Shown: positions 55,016 through 64,000 of the stretch, in pieces
Layout of the letters: each line of letters begins with the position of its first letter
Position numbering within the stretch: position 1 is the stretch's first letter
DNA from: Chloranthus sessilifolius
Taxonomy: Eukaryota; Streptophyta; Magnoliopsida; Chloranthales; Chloranthaceae
Assembly (NCBI GenBank): GCA_021018995.1
Contig: CM037586.1
Coordinates: 5,430,328 to 5,494,327, forward strand
Length of the DNA stretch: 64,000 bases
Direction of reading: 5' to 3'
The notes under the pieces: model-generated
What the model was told of the DNA's origin: nothing
Seen by the model: the letters and a program-made list of their open reading frames with translations, nothing else
Databases searched by the model: none
Translations under genes and position numbers: made by a program

Positions 55016-55221
55016 TGTTAGAGAAACACCGAATCCTATCTCTAATTCGAATTTCAAACTCACCGAAATATCTTCAAACCAACTTTGTCAACAACAACCA
55101 AACAGTCAATCCCAAGATCTCAGTCAATCCGAAGATCTCAATTCCTAGTCAATATTTATCTTTTGTAAATGTAAAAACTGTAACAGAATATAATATAAAT
55201 AGAATTACTTGCTAGCTCACA
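55016..55221 (+). repeat. 3' LTR of COP2
   Basis: Starts TGTTAGAGAAACACCG, homologous to 11767-11890 and longer at the 3' side. It includes a TATA-like AATATAATATAAATAG and probably ends GCTCACA. The 3' boundary is uncertain because the 5' LTR is truncated and no TSD could be recognised. Confidence 0.7.
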
Positions 55222-55234
55222 AAATAGTGAGAAG

Positions 55235-55411
55235 CAGGGACTAAATCTCATTGGAGATTTTACAATTATGATCTAAACTTCTTAGGAATTGATATCATAT
55301 ATATGTATCATATATATGGTGATTACTACCAACTAGGATTTTTCATTCAAAGAAAGTTAGCTAACATTTGGTAATCAGAGTTTATTGACATAATGTGGCC
55401 AAGTGGGAGAC
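55235..55411 (+). other. Element A 3' internal tail, second part, with polypurine tract
   Basis: Non-coding sequence ending AAGTGGGAGA directly before the A 3' LTR. It continues the region interrupted near 9257. Confidence 0.6.
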
Positions 55412-55949
55412 TGTTAGAAGTTTCTATTTTGGTGGCCGTCACTATGGTCAATCCGTTGACCAGTGAATGGTGTAAGATCTATCTTAAGATTTAATAGTTG
55501 CTAATTCGGTAAATTTGAGAGGATAAACAACTAATAATTAAGTATTTTAGTTAGAATATGATTGTAATTTTCAATCACAATATAATTAGTAATTTAAGTC
55601 CTTAATGAGAAATGGCCCATTGGCTATAAATATAAGGGATGCTTGGTCCCAACGATTGTTCGACACACTTCAACCCTCGTTATTAGCAAAAGTATCTCCA
55701 TTATGCTCGGAGATATTGAGAACGAGGAGATCGTTGAAGATCCAAGCGCCAACCCATCTTTCATGGCTCACGCCTAAGATCTTCGGGCAAATATTTGGGT
55801 GCTTGGATCAATCAAATCATCCATCACCGAATTATTGCTTGGATTGCTCAAGGTTAAATCTTTGCGTGAAAAACTCTACGGTATAAGGTATGCTAAAGTT
55901 TCTTTTAATTTCGCTTTCGATCGTGGGAAGATCCTAATAGTTTCCAACA
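55412..55949 (+). repeat. 3' LTR of element A
   Basis: 538 bp, TGTTAGAAG...CCAACA, homologous to 2963-3494, with TATA box at 55625-55632. It is followed by CCATA, matching the 5' flanking ACATA at four of five bases. Confidence 0.85.
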
Positions 55950-55954
55950 CCATA

Positions 55955-56345
55955 GTCATGAAAATCGCCGAATATTTGAAAAATTCGGGAATAATTTGCA
56001 AATTTAAGGTTCCATGAAATTTTCAAAAATTCATATGTTTTTAAAAATTCGTGAATAATCCCAAATCATTCCCAAATTGTTTAGTAAATTGTGATTTTAA
56101 ATGGTTTTCAATTTTTTTTTATAATTTTAAATCTTATTTTTTTTGTTTTTCTCCCCGAATATTTCTCCGAATTTGCTGGAATTTTCCAAATTTTAACCTC
56201 ACCGAATTATTTCCGAATTCTAACTTGGTGACTATTATAGCTTGAAAAATAAAAAGAGCAATCAAAGATTTTTTTTATTTTAATATTTCTTCAGTTATTA
56301 TTTATTTTAGGAAATATTGTGTCAATCTTCTTCCTCTTGTTTGTC
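55955..56345. other. Flanking DNA, no gene
   Basis: AT-rich with several CCGAAT/ATTCGG and T-run phrases. No coding potential that I can support. Confidence 0.4.
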
Positions 56346-56347
56346 TA

Positions 56348-56616
56348 GACCAAGGTATTAAAATCGGTATCGGTTTGCCTAAGGCCGATATGAATCGGCA
56401 TCGACCGATACCGATACGTATCGGCCATTTAAAAAAAAGAAAAAAAAAAGAAGTAAAAGTCTTCGTCGAAATTGAGACGTATTGGCCGAAACCCGATACA
56501 TATTAGACCGATGCGTATCGATTTGGCCAAAACCTGATACGTATTGGACCGATACGTATCGGTTTGGCCGAAAACCGATACGTATCGATAATCGCCCAAT
56601 TTTTCATACCTTGGTC
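56348..56616 (+). mobile_element. MITE with GACCAAGGTAT ends and CCGATACGTATCGG repeats
   Basis: 269 bp, with inverted ends GACCAAGGTATTAAAA / TTTTCATACCTTGGTC, flanked by TA on both sides (56346-56347 and 56617-56618). The interior consists of about six CCGATACGTATCGG-like palindromes. TA duplication suggests a Tc1/mariner-type source, but the ends are not the Stowaway consensus. A fragment of similar sequence is at 62494-62555. Confidence 0.6.
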
Positions 56617-56634
56617 TAGTCCCCACAGTCCCAC

Positions 56635-56818
56635 CACTACAAAAAATAAGACTAATAGCGGCAGTTTTTTTTAATAAAAAATTGCCACTATTAGTCTTGT
56701 CGCTACAAAAAACTGCCGCTAAAAAAATAATAGTGGCAATTTTTTGTAGCAACAGGACTAATAGCGGTAGTTTTTTATTAAAAAAAACTGCCGCTAATAA
56801 TCTAATTTTTTTGTAGTG
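56635..56818 (+). mobile_element. CACTA MITE (184 bp)
   Basis: CACTACAAAAAA...TTTTTTTGTAGTG ends, with perfect 3-bp CAC duplications (56632-56634 and 56819-56821), as expected of CACTA/En-Spm elements. The interior repeats AATAGCGGCAGTTTTTT in both orientations. Too short to encode transposase, so non-autonomous. Confidence 0.9.
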
Positions 56819-56821
56819 CAC

Positions 56822-57759
56822 CCAAATGTTTGATTGAGGGCTTATGTAATTTTGTACGCTCCAAGTACATGACCAAATGAGCCACAACCCAAAATCAAAC
56901 CAACTATCCCAAACAGCCAATCATACAAATGGGAGATCAAAGTAAAATAAGCATTTATCATCCAAAAATTCATTAATCGCGGTTAAAATAACTCAATTAG
57001 GAGGAATTTTTAGACCACAACACCATAAGTTGGCCCTTGCATATAGTTTAAAAGAAAGACTTGATAATTTTGGGACCTATGCCATGTGAATATACAATCC
57101 CGTCTGATTTGATGGTCATGTCTTATAAAGATAGATGGAAAAGATTGGCGCGAAACACTATCTTTATCATACAATTTAATGTAGTCAAAGGCCATACTGT
57201 GATTCAACAGTTGACAACGATCAATCATGTGTTTTTTGTAAATCTTTTGCACAAAAGATCTTTAGAACATGGACTTCAAATCTTATGACTTAAAATGGTG
57301 TTTTCACATGGCATAGATCCCCAAAATACCAAGTCTTCCTCTTTAATTATGTGTAGGGGCAAACTTCTTGTGTGCAAGTAATGAATCCCTTTATCATGGC
57401 CGGTCCTCAGGTTTTGGTGGCCTATGTCGAGAGTCTGAAATGGGGCCTATCTATATTAATAAAAAAATATAATAGCTCTGAGGGACGGTTCCAAGGACGT
57501 GTGGCACGGGGAATCAAGATCGGTCTAATAGGTGCGCCATAATCTCAAGATCTATTGTAAGGAAGATTGGGACCAAAAACGATCTCCATCGCCTAATTCA
57601 AGGCAGCCAACGATTTTTTATGGCGAAAATGCGTGAATTCTTCATAGGAAAAACGGGCGCTAATAATGCCACCTTTTAAGAATGCATGACACTATTTTGA
57701 TTTTTAAAATTTATATATAAATTAATTTTTTATCTTTTAGCATATTTTGGTAAACGCCT
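56822..57759. other. Flanking DNA, no gene
   Basis: No coding potential supported. Around 57397-57460 the sequence resembles the GGCCGGTCC...GGGGCC end of a dispersed plant repeat, but I could not confirm a partner. Confidence 0.35.
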
Positions 57760-57763
57760 CTGG

Positions 57764-57818
57764 TGGTTGACTTAGTGGCTTGTGACACATAGGTTCTAGG
57801 TTCAAATCTTCTTTTGTA
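57764..57818 (+). repeat. tRNA-like A-box/B-box pair, possible SINE remnant
   Basis: TGGTTGACTTAGTGGC (A-box-like) and GGTTCAAATCT (B-box-like) lie about 40 bp apart, the spacing of tRNA-derived SINE promoters. There is no A-tail or duplication in view. It could equally be part of the adjoining minus-strand retroelement. Confidence 0.3.
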
Positions 57819-57937
57819 TAAGTTTTCCTTTTTGTTAATTTTACTAGAGCTTATCGTCACAAAGTCATTCTTTTCGATGTGGACTCACATGTGGCGCCTA
57901 ACTTCACACACTAGGTCAGTCTATCTCTGATACCAAC

Positions 57938-58900
57938 TGTTACGGGGTGCAGTCTTACACCGGTTGACACACCTGTGCGGAGCCTCGATGTTGGGTGCAA
58001 CAAAGCAAACCTTATCGAAACATCAGCTCTGATACCATTCGCCTAGAGGGCAAGAAATCCCGTTCGTGATTACCTTATTTCCAAGGCAACGATATCGATG
58101 CATCGCACCTCTTACAACACACCTGTTCACACTTTTGTGCCTTGCTTGGCCTGCTCAAGCTTCACCTTGCCTGACCTGCTCAAGCTTCACCTTGCCTCCT
58201 GCATTAGTACTTCGCTCGCGACAATAGCATGCAACTCTTCATGTCATCCCATTCCAACATGTTTTGCAATCATACTGAACCAAACCCACTATCGTGTGTG
58301 GCCCACGCGACCAACACACATCATATTCTGAGCCTCCAGCAATGTGCACTACGGTGTACCACGCAGCTTTCGAATGTCTCCCTCTTAACCGACCCACATA
58401 CACCGCGACATGTAGTTCGACGTACATGACAACCTCGCTTTGGGTGACACACGACATTGCTTCAGAAGCAACGTCCTAGGCCCACCCTTTCAGGCCTAGG
58501 AGAGACTTATGCACCCTCCAATGTCGCAAGGCCCCATGTGTGTGAGTCTCACTCCAGCTCCTCTCCTACATAGATAATTCAAAAACCATCTATGGACAAA
58601 TAACAGAAGGACCTCAAAGATATTAGTGTGACATACTCCCATGGCATACACCCATTGCCTGTGACACACATTGTCATCCTTCACACCAATACCCCCCAAT
58701 GCCCCACATCATCCCCTATGCGACCGTGTCGCGTGCCCTCCTACACCATGATATCGCGAACCCTTTTAGCCCATGTCGCGTGTCCTCCTGGCCCACGACC
58801 AACCTACTTCCACTAATGCCCCACGCAGAGCACAAGCTGCACGAGGGCCCTACAGCTGGCCACGCCGCATACCCCCGTCACACTATACACACTAGTTGAG
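57938..58900 (-). repeat. Minus-strand LTR (3' end defined, other end uncertain)
   Basis: TGTTACGGGGTGCAG begins here on the plus strand, preceded by CTCTGATACCA (57925-57935). On the minus strand this reads as an LTR ending ...CCCGTAACA followed by a TGGTATCAGAG tRNA-Met primer-binding site. The region is GC-richer than its surroundings and contains a 27-bp tandem duplication (58143-58197, CTGCTCAAGCTTCACCTTGC). Small frames on both strands are not convincing genes. The distal boundary is a guess. Confidence 0.45.
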
Positions 58901-60300
58901 TGTGCTTAAACACACAATAGCAAAGCCTCTTATGAGAGAAATCTCTCCCAAAAAACATCACCAAGAATTTATGTGAAAATAAGTGCCTATAGCTCTTAGG
59001 GTGGCTTTATTTGCATCGGTTATTGGTGAAAACACACACATTTATATCATTAAAATTGTTGACTTCCATGAATGTGAATAGAGATCGTTTTTCGTCCTAA
59101 TCTTCCACATAATAGATCTTCTGATCATGATACACCTATCAGATGGTCATATTTTTTGATAGTTTTGTCAGTAATGTAAATTAATTTTTTTTCTTAAACT
59201 TACATGTAGGTCGGGGGCCGAAGCAAGTGGGGGGCCTGTGTTCGCTGTCCCACTTGACACCCCTTGGCTAGCCATGCCCTTTACTAACATTCGCCTTTGG
59301 ATTAATGCAAAACGTGGACGGTGGAAGATGGCTGTCCAACTCTAAAGAGTCCCTTAGATTTTGAGGGCTGCTATATGCACACTATTTTTAGTCACGCTCC
59401 AATTTTTTCTAATTACAAACCAATTACTGAAAAATAATAATTATAAGTTTTGCTTTATGGTTGCTAATAAAGATCCAAAACAAGTGTCATTTGTCATAAA
59501 GTAGGTTCATAGCAGGTTTTGGTTGATCACAAACTGTTCATAATCTTAATTTTCTTTTGAATAAATGGAACAATTTTTTCTAGGCACACAAACTTTTGCT
59601 ACCTAAGCAGGAAGTCTATTTCTTTCTGAGTGTGTAGGAAGAAAAAAGTGGCATCCGCACAACTTTCGAACTTTTGCTTTAAGACTGAACTAAGTCTGAT
59701 TTATATACATGCCAGAGTCTAGCGATGAAGCGCATATTTATTGCCGAATGTTGTTATACTGCGAAATTATTTGCAGGCAGCTTATGTGGCGCTACATGCC
59801 TGCTGCACTGCATACAGAGTGGGGTCAAGAACGGTAACCAGTCTCGTAGTGCCACATAATATGCCTGCAAGATTGTCTATAAAAAAAATAATTATCCATC
59901 ATTTATAATTTTCCTTTTTTCCCAAAGGTAGCAAATTATGATTGACAGGGAGAATGAGATAGTAGCAGATGATCGAGAGTTTGACGGGTTTCATCGGTCC
60001 ACATTTTACAGTTCAAAAAACACACGGTGGAGATGAGTTTTCAATTATTTTTTTTCAAAGATAATTTAAGCAATGCACCTGAACCCCACGTGACATCGAA
60101 ATAATAGTTTGGGTGCCACGTGGAGCTCCAAGTGGAAGCTTGGAAGACGGTGACCGTCCTCCCACGGAGGATAGACACTTTTTCCTTTTTTTTATTATAA
60201 GTATTAAATAATACGAAACACACAGTGATTTCACATGACATATATCTTAAGAAAAGACTTTTGAACCAAGTGTGTTGGTAAGCAGGTTAAATATGTAATA
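58901..60300. other. No gene recognised
   Basis: Mixed AT-rich DNA. No open frame with recognisable product. Confidence 0.4.
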
Positions 60301-60304
60301 GCAA

Positions 60305-60600
60305 AATTGAAAGGAGGCCACCACCTGCTAGATGGTAGACATTTAAGGTGAAATTGATTTACCAATTTCAAATTTAAATGTGAAATTGATTTACCAATTT
60401 CAAATTTATCGTTTGATTGCATTTTAAAGATATGAAATTGAAAGGATTAAGTAACTCCAAATTAAAAGGGGGCAACCACCCACTCCGCTATAAGGAGGCA
60501 ACCATTCATGGGAGTCAAAATTTTAAGGTGGAATTAATTTGCCAATTCGAAATTTTTGTGTATGAATGCATTTTAAAGATGTGGAATTGAAAAAGTTGAA
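60305..60600 (+). repeat. Diverged tandem duplication with inner repeat
   Basis: Two units of about 130 bp, both running from GGAGGC(C/A)ACCA through a GTGAAATTGATTTACCAATT-like phrase to GCATTTTAAAGAT(A/G)TG. Within the first unit GTGAAATTGATTTACCAATT itself occurs twice in tandem (60349 and 60380). Confidence 0.65.
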
Positions 60601-62490
60601 GAGATTTAGGTTGCTTTCTCACTCTTGGCGTAGAGTCCCTTGTACCAATTCATTTACGTCCCATTTGTAATTCCACTCATGGACCTTTTTGAAAAGACAA
60701 ATTTTTTCAGGCTAATGTTATCATTTCATATCTCAACTTATGAAATTGAAATCACATAGTGCGCACTTATGGTTTTTGTAACTATTTAGTTTGGCTAGAA
60801 ATATTATTTTCTAGTTTCACAGGAAGTTATTTTTATAAATTGGGAGCTCCATTGTAGAGTTCGAGCTTAGTCATTAGTGAAGAAGCTATGAGAACGACGG
60901 AACATGTGACTACAAAAGATTCTATTGAAAACGAATCCTAATGATTCATTAGGTGGGAAGGCGGAACAATCCAGGAACCGATTGATTTATTTTGAGAGGT
61001 CATGATTGGCCCTATGAGTGAAGCAGATATTGAAAGAGAAAATATTTGCCAGCAAAACCCTTATTGAAATTGAATTGGAAAAAAAAAATTGGGTAATTCA
61101 ATAAAGGTCAAAAGAAGGATTCGTTATCAAAATCAAAGGCATGATTCATAACATAAATAGAAATAAAATATATGTCTAGATATAAATACAAGATATACAG
61201 ATTCCTACATGATAGACTAGTCAAACAGTAAAACTTTAATTTTAAGTCACTTCTCAGATATCATAATCAAATCCGAAAAGCATTATTTTAAGAGAAAGTC
61301 AATTTTCAAGAAATTAGCGAATAGCTATACCTGGCTCTGCCTGTGGGCAAGTGTTGAACTGTATCCGTTTGAGGCTCTACTTGTTTAAGCCTAATGACTT
61401 AGGCTAAGTGAAATCGGCTGCACATAGAGTATAGACTTTATTTATAGGACCAACAAATAAATAAGCCAACATCTGGGCATAGATGTTAAACCAAATTATA
61501 TTGCGTTTGTTCAAGGTTAAAATTTGATCGTGCTCGACTAAGTCTACTCCTCTTCATAGTAGCCAAGCTGGGATTTGGCAATCATTTGGTGGGGGTGTAA
61601 GTTTGATTTAATTCAGATAAATTTGGAAATAATTTTTAGGAAAATAAAATAATAACAATTAAAAATATACATAAATATATGTTAATCTACTTAAAATTAT
61701 AACTATGTCTGGAATGATAATGTAAGCGTATTATAGAATCCACATGGGTTAACAATTTACAATCATAAAAAATAATATAAAGTGTAATTAAAGCATAAAT
61801 TAAAATAAAATATCACAATGATAAAAATTCAAAAAAACATAGAAAATTCACCAAATTTGAGAAAAGTCAAGAAATCAAGTGCATATTCAGCACCCCAATG
61901 TATAAGAAGTTATTACTACTAGGTAGTAGGTACCCAATTTATGCATCCCGGGGGTGCCAATAGCTATATCTAACTGCCAAAGTCATCAAGTCTCTACTTT
62001 TGTTATTTACAAATTACAAGGCCAAAGCCTGACCCGCGGGCTTAGGGGGTTATGGCCGAGCCCGATCTATTTAATTATTGGGCTGAAAGTGCTGGCCCAA
62101 GCATGACCCGCAGGCTTTACAATCAAGCCCAAGCCTGTTTTAAAACCGTCTAGCCGATACGGATATAACTCGGTACCTATTACATATTTACATATTTAGA
62201 AATAGCTACAATTCAGTCACCGCCGGCTCAATGATTAACAAATTTTTATGGGATGTGACAAGTGACAATTCATAAGTCATTGCAGCTCAGCTTTTAATTA
62301 AAAGAGTCTCAGACGCATTTATAGACTTTACTGAAAGCGCCTATTGAGTATTAACTGAAAGCATCTCAGAGACTCAGATGCATTTATTGCATATTTGCAT
62401 TTGCTGCAAGCGCCTAGGGAACCAATGGGGACTAGGGGTAGCTTTGTTTGCACCCACATATTTACTTAAAGCGCCAACTGCAGCTCTGTG
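60601..62490. other. No gene recognised
   Basis: AT-rich. Around 62020-62130 it has several GACCCGC(G/A)GGCTT phrases, which are common in plant intergenic repeats. No coding sequence. Confidence 0.4.
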
Positions 62491-62493
62491 ATA

Positions 62494-62555
62494 CCTTATA
62501 CATATTGGGATCGATACGTATCGGTATCGGCTTATTTTTTATACCTTCTCGGAAC
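62494..62555 (+). repeat. Fragment related to the 56348 MITE
   Basis: CGATACGTATCGGTATCGG between GATACCTTATAC and TATACCTTCTCGG resembles the ends and core palindrome of the MITE at 56348-56616 in shortened form. Confidence 0.5.
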
Positions 62556-62710
62556 CTCTGATCCTTGAGGTGTGGTCCTTGAGTCCTGACCATTGCTAAA
62601 ACGTAGTTTTTGATTAATATGCAAAAACATGCTTTTGGATTAATTTGCGCATCATTGCCCTTGGTGTACAGGTGGAACACCTAATACCAACTCATTTGAA
62701 ATGGAATACC

Positions 62711-64000
62711 TGTCACGACCCGAAATTCTATCCCATCCCAAGGGCCTAGAATTCCGATTTATGATCCGCACGCATTCCAGATACGCTAAACAGACATACA
62801 TCTAATTAGAGTTCTCGCGCAAATTTGATTTCACGAAATCTGTGAAAGCCAACACATAAATGCAGAATATAAAACAGTCATAAATACTGACTAAATGCGA
62901 TAAAATTCAAGTAAACCACCAATAAAAAAGAAATAAAAGTCGGAGACAAATCCGATAAAAGAAAGTTTAGAGTCAATAATAATAATGTCAAAAGAACTCA
63001 GTACCGAGTTTAAAATGTCAATAACCGGTGCCCGGATCAAAATGAGCACAAGGTCCTCCTGATAAATAGCGGCGTCGCCCTCCCAATGCTCCTGATACTT
63101 GGCATCCACGGGGTCAACGAATTCAACGTCAATGGTATCTGGATAGCCCACGTCTACTCTATTAACGTAATCACCTGTAACTGTTTAGATATTCGTGGGA
63201 TAAGTTTATTCAATCAAGTAAACTTAGTGGATACACCAGCAATTCACCCAATTCTACTTAGGTACATTGTGGGTGCATTACATGAGTGATAAACATAATA
63301 TATCAATGAAATAAAAAAGACAAAGACAAAATCATGTGCATATCGAATAGCTCATATCATAACATAAATGCAGGACCATAATCTATATACTCATATTCTA
63401 ACGTACCTCACTATATCTCATAACATAATATATCTTATTATTCTCACACATATATATGTACATCGCATGAGCGTAACTAACATACTCATAAATCCTAAAT
63501 GACCTATGTCAGATTCATGTTTCGAGCTATCATGTGAGGGTCATCATAGTATCATATTACCATATCATGACGCTCCCGTGTCATACTCATATTCTTCCAT
63601 CCAACCCAATGGGGAGACATAAATGGTCACACGTACTCACAACCTACTCATACTCTTACTCACACTCACGGTCATACTCATACTGTCTCCTAGAGATCCG
63701 TATTGATTGTAAGACGTTATTGCTCTTACGGTGGTTATGCAAGGAACGGGTATGTATGAACTTAAATTTTTAATCTTTTATTGACCTATACAACGATATC
63801 TTATTATTATACTTATAACTTATTTTATTTCATACTCATACTTATATCATAACATACTCTTATAACTTAATCGTAGAATAACTTATAGTAAGGTAACTTC
63901 CCTAAATCACATTTTTTAAGGAAAATGTTCATGTGATCATAAAAAAAATCTCACAACAGTTAAGACCTAAGGGTCAAGCCTTATATCTTAATTCATATCT
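62711..64000 (-). repeat. Minus-strand gypsy LTR, truncated by window end
   Basis: Starts TGTCACGACCCGAAATT, the reverse complement of a Tekay-type LTR end (...CGGGTCGTGACA). On the minus strand an acceptor-like TTACAG|GTGATTACG lies near 63174 and is followed by a long acidic open frame (through 62891). This recalls the putative exons of the C, D and E LTRs, though the peptide is not clearly homologous. A direction-reversed arrangement like E1 and E2 is likely. The other end is outside the window. Confidence 0.6.

Larger units (their letters stand above)
11767..55221 (+). mobile_element. COP2: Ale/Retrofit-like Ty1/copia element split by a 36.8 kb insertion
   Basis: Copia gag, protease, integrase and RT run from 11891 to 17281, interrupted once by solo LTR E1. 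The rest of RT and RNase H are at 54110-54990, followed by a polypurine tract and 3' LTR. The break is exactly at the target-site duplication of element B (GAAAT), and the RT reading frame continues across it. Short LTRs and the RT sequence suggest the Ale/Retrofit group; this is recognition, not an alignment. The 3' boundary near 55221 is approximate. Confidence 0.85.
2963..55949 (+). mobile_element. Element A: outermost Ty1/copia retrotransposon, split by nested insertions
   Basis: Two related LTRs (2963-3494 and 55412-55949), both TGTTAGAAG...TTTCCAACA, flank the whole nest. The bases outside them are ACATA (2958-2962) and CCATA (55950-55954), a 5-bp target-site duplication with one mismatch. 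The internal part is a degenerate copia gag-pol (5177-8909) and a 3' tail divided into 8910-9256 and about 55235-55411. The LTRs differ at roughly one base in ten by eye, in keeping with this being the oldest layer. Everything between about 9257 and 55235 came later. Confidence 0.8.

Noticed and set aside
55225-55229. TAGTG at 55225 as the far end of a CACTA element starting at 9257
   Set aside because: Flanking triplets (TTA and AGA) do not match, the terminal repeats barely agree, and the position falls at the COP2/element A junction.
58098-58899. Several short frames on both strands in a GC-richer stretch
   Set aside because: All under 80 codons, overlapping on both strands, without domain or start context; best explained as part of a minus-strand LTR.
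57397-59285. Possible inverted ends CATGGCCGGTCC... and ...GCTAGCCATG of a DNA transposon
   Set aside because: Only a short core agrees, no target-site duplication was seen, and the interval contains an unrelated LTR end.

Overview
The window is nuclear DNA of a flowering plant from a repeat-dominated region. I found no intact host gene, rRNA, tRNA or CRISPR array. Almost everything from 2.96 to 55.95 kb is one stack of LTR retrotransposons inserted into each other, and the stack can be unpicked from target-site duplications (TSDs) and split reading frames. Element names A, COP2, B, C, D1, D2, E1 and E2 are mine.

Layout of the nest. Element A (Ty1/copia, 2963-55949, TSD ACATA/CCATA) is outermost and badly decayed. 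In its 3' internal region lie about 2.5 kb of other DNA (9257-11766, a CACTA-like end plus a host-gene-like fragment) and a second copia element, COP2 (11767 to about 55221, Ale/Retrofit-like). COP2 is cut in the reverse-transcriptase (RT) active-site region by element B (Athila-type Ty3/gypsy, 17282-54104, TSD GAAAT). Its frame resumes 36.8 kb downstream. B has three insertions of Tekay/Del-like chromovirus sequence: C in its gag (from 19529), the D1/D2 composite in its 3' LTR (35015-50470, TSD CACCG), and the reverse-oriented solo LTR E2 in the same LTR (51022-53297, TSD TATGA). A second solo LTR, E1, sits in COP2 gag (12803-14989, TSD CATAG). Without the insertions, the three pieces of B's 3' LTR add up to 1538 bp against 1534 bp for its 5' LTR.

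Inside the D composite (three LTRs, two gag regions) is about 1.4 kb of endogenous plant pararetrovirus (Caulimoviridae-like) on the minus strand, with an uninterrupted movement-protein reading frame. The two outer D LTRs share a duplication of about 220 bp that the middle LTR lacks.

Most unusual signal. The chromovirus-type LTRs (C, D, E1, E2) share a layout: an AUG-free 5' exon ending in G|GT, a putative intron of 1.1-1.7 kb carrying family-specific TCGA-containing palindromes, a conserved acceptor block (CTATACGTCACAG|GT), a short acidic open segment with a conserved C-terminus, then a hairpin. Differences between families in the acidic segment fall mainly at third codon positions, so it has probably been selected as a peptide. 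A second putative GT-AG intron separates gag from protease at the same codon in C and D.

Flanks. 1-2957 holds fragments of other copia elements. 55955-64000 holds a MITE of 269 bp, a CACTA MITE of 184 bp with perfect TSD, a minus-strand LTR end near 57.9 kb, a tandem duplication near 60.4 kb and the start of a minus-strand LTR running off the window.

Caution: differences between D copies, and some frameshifts in C and D2, cluster at CTG/CAG/CCG (CHG) sites. This looks like methylation-linked consensus error, so some frameshifts may not be real. All coordinates were read by eye.
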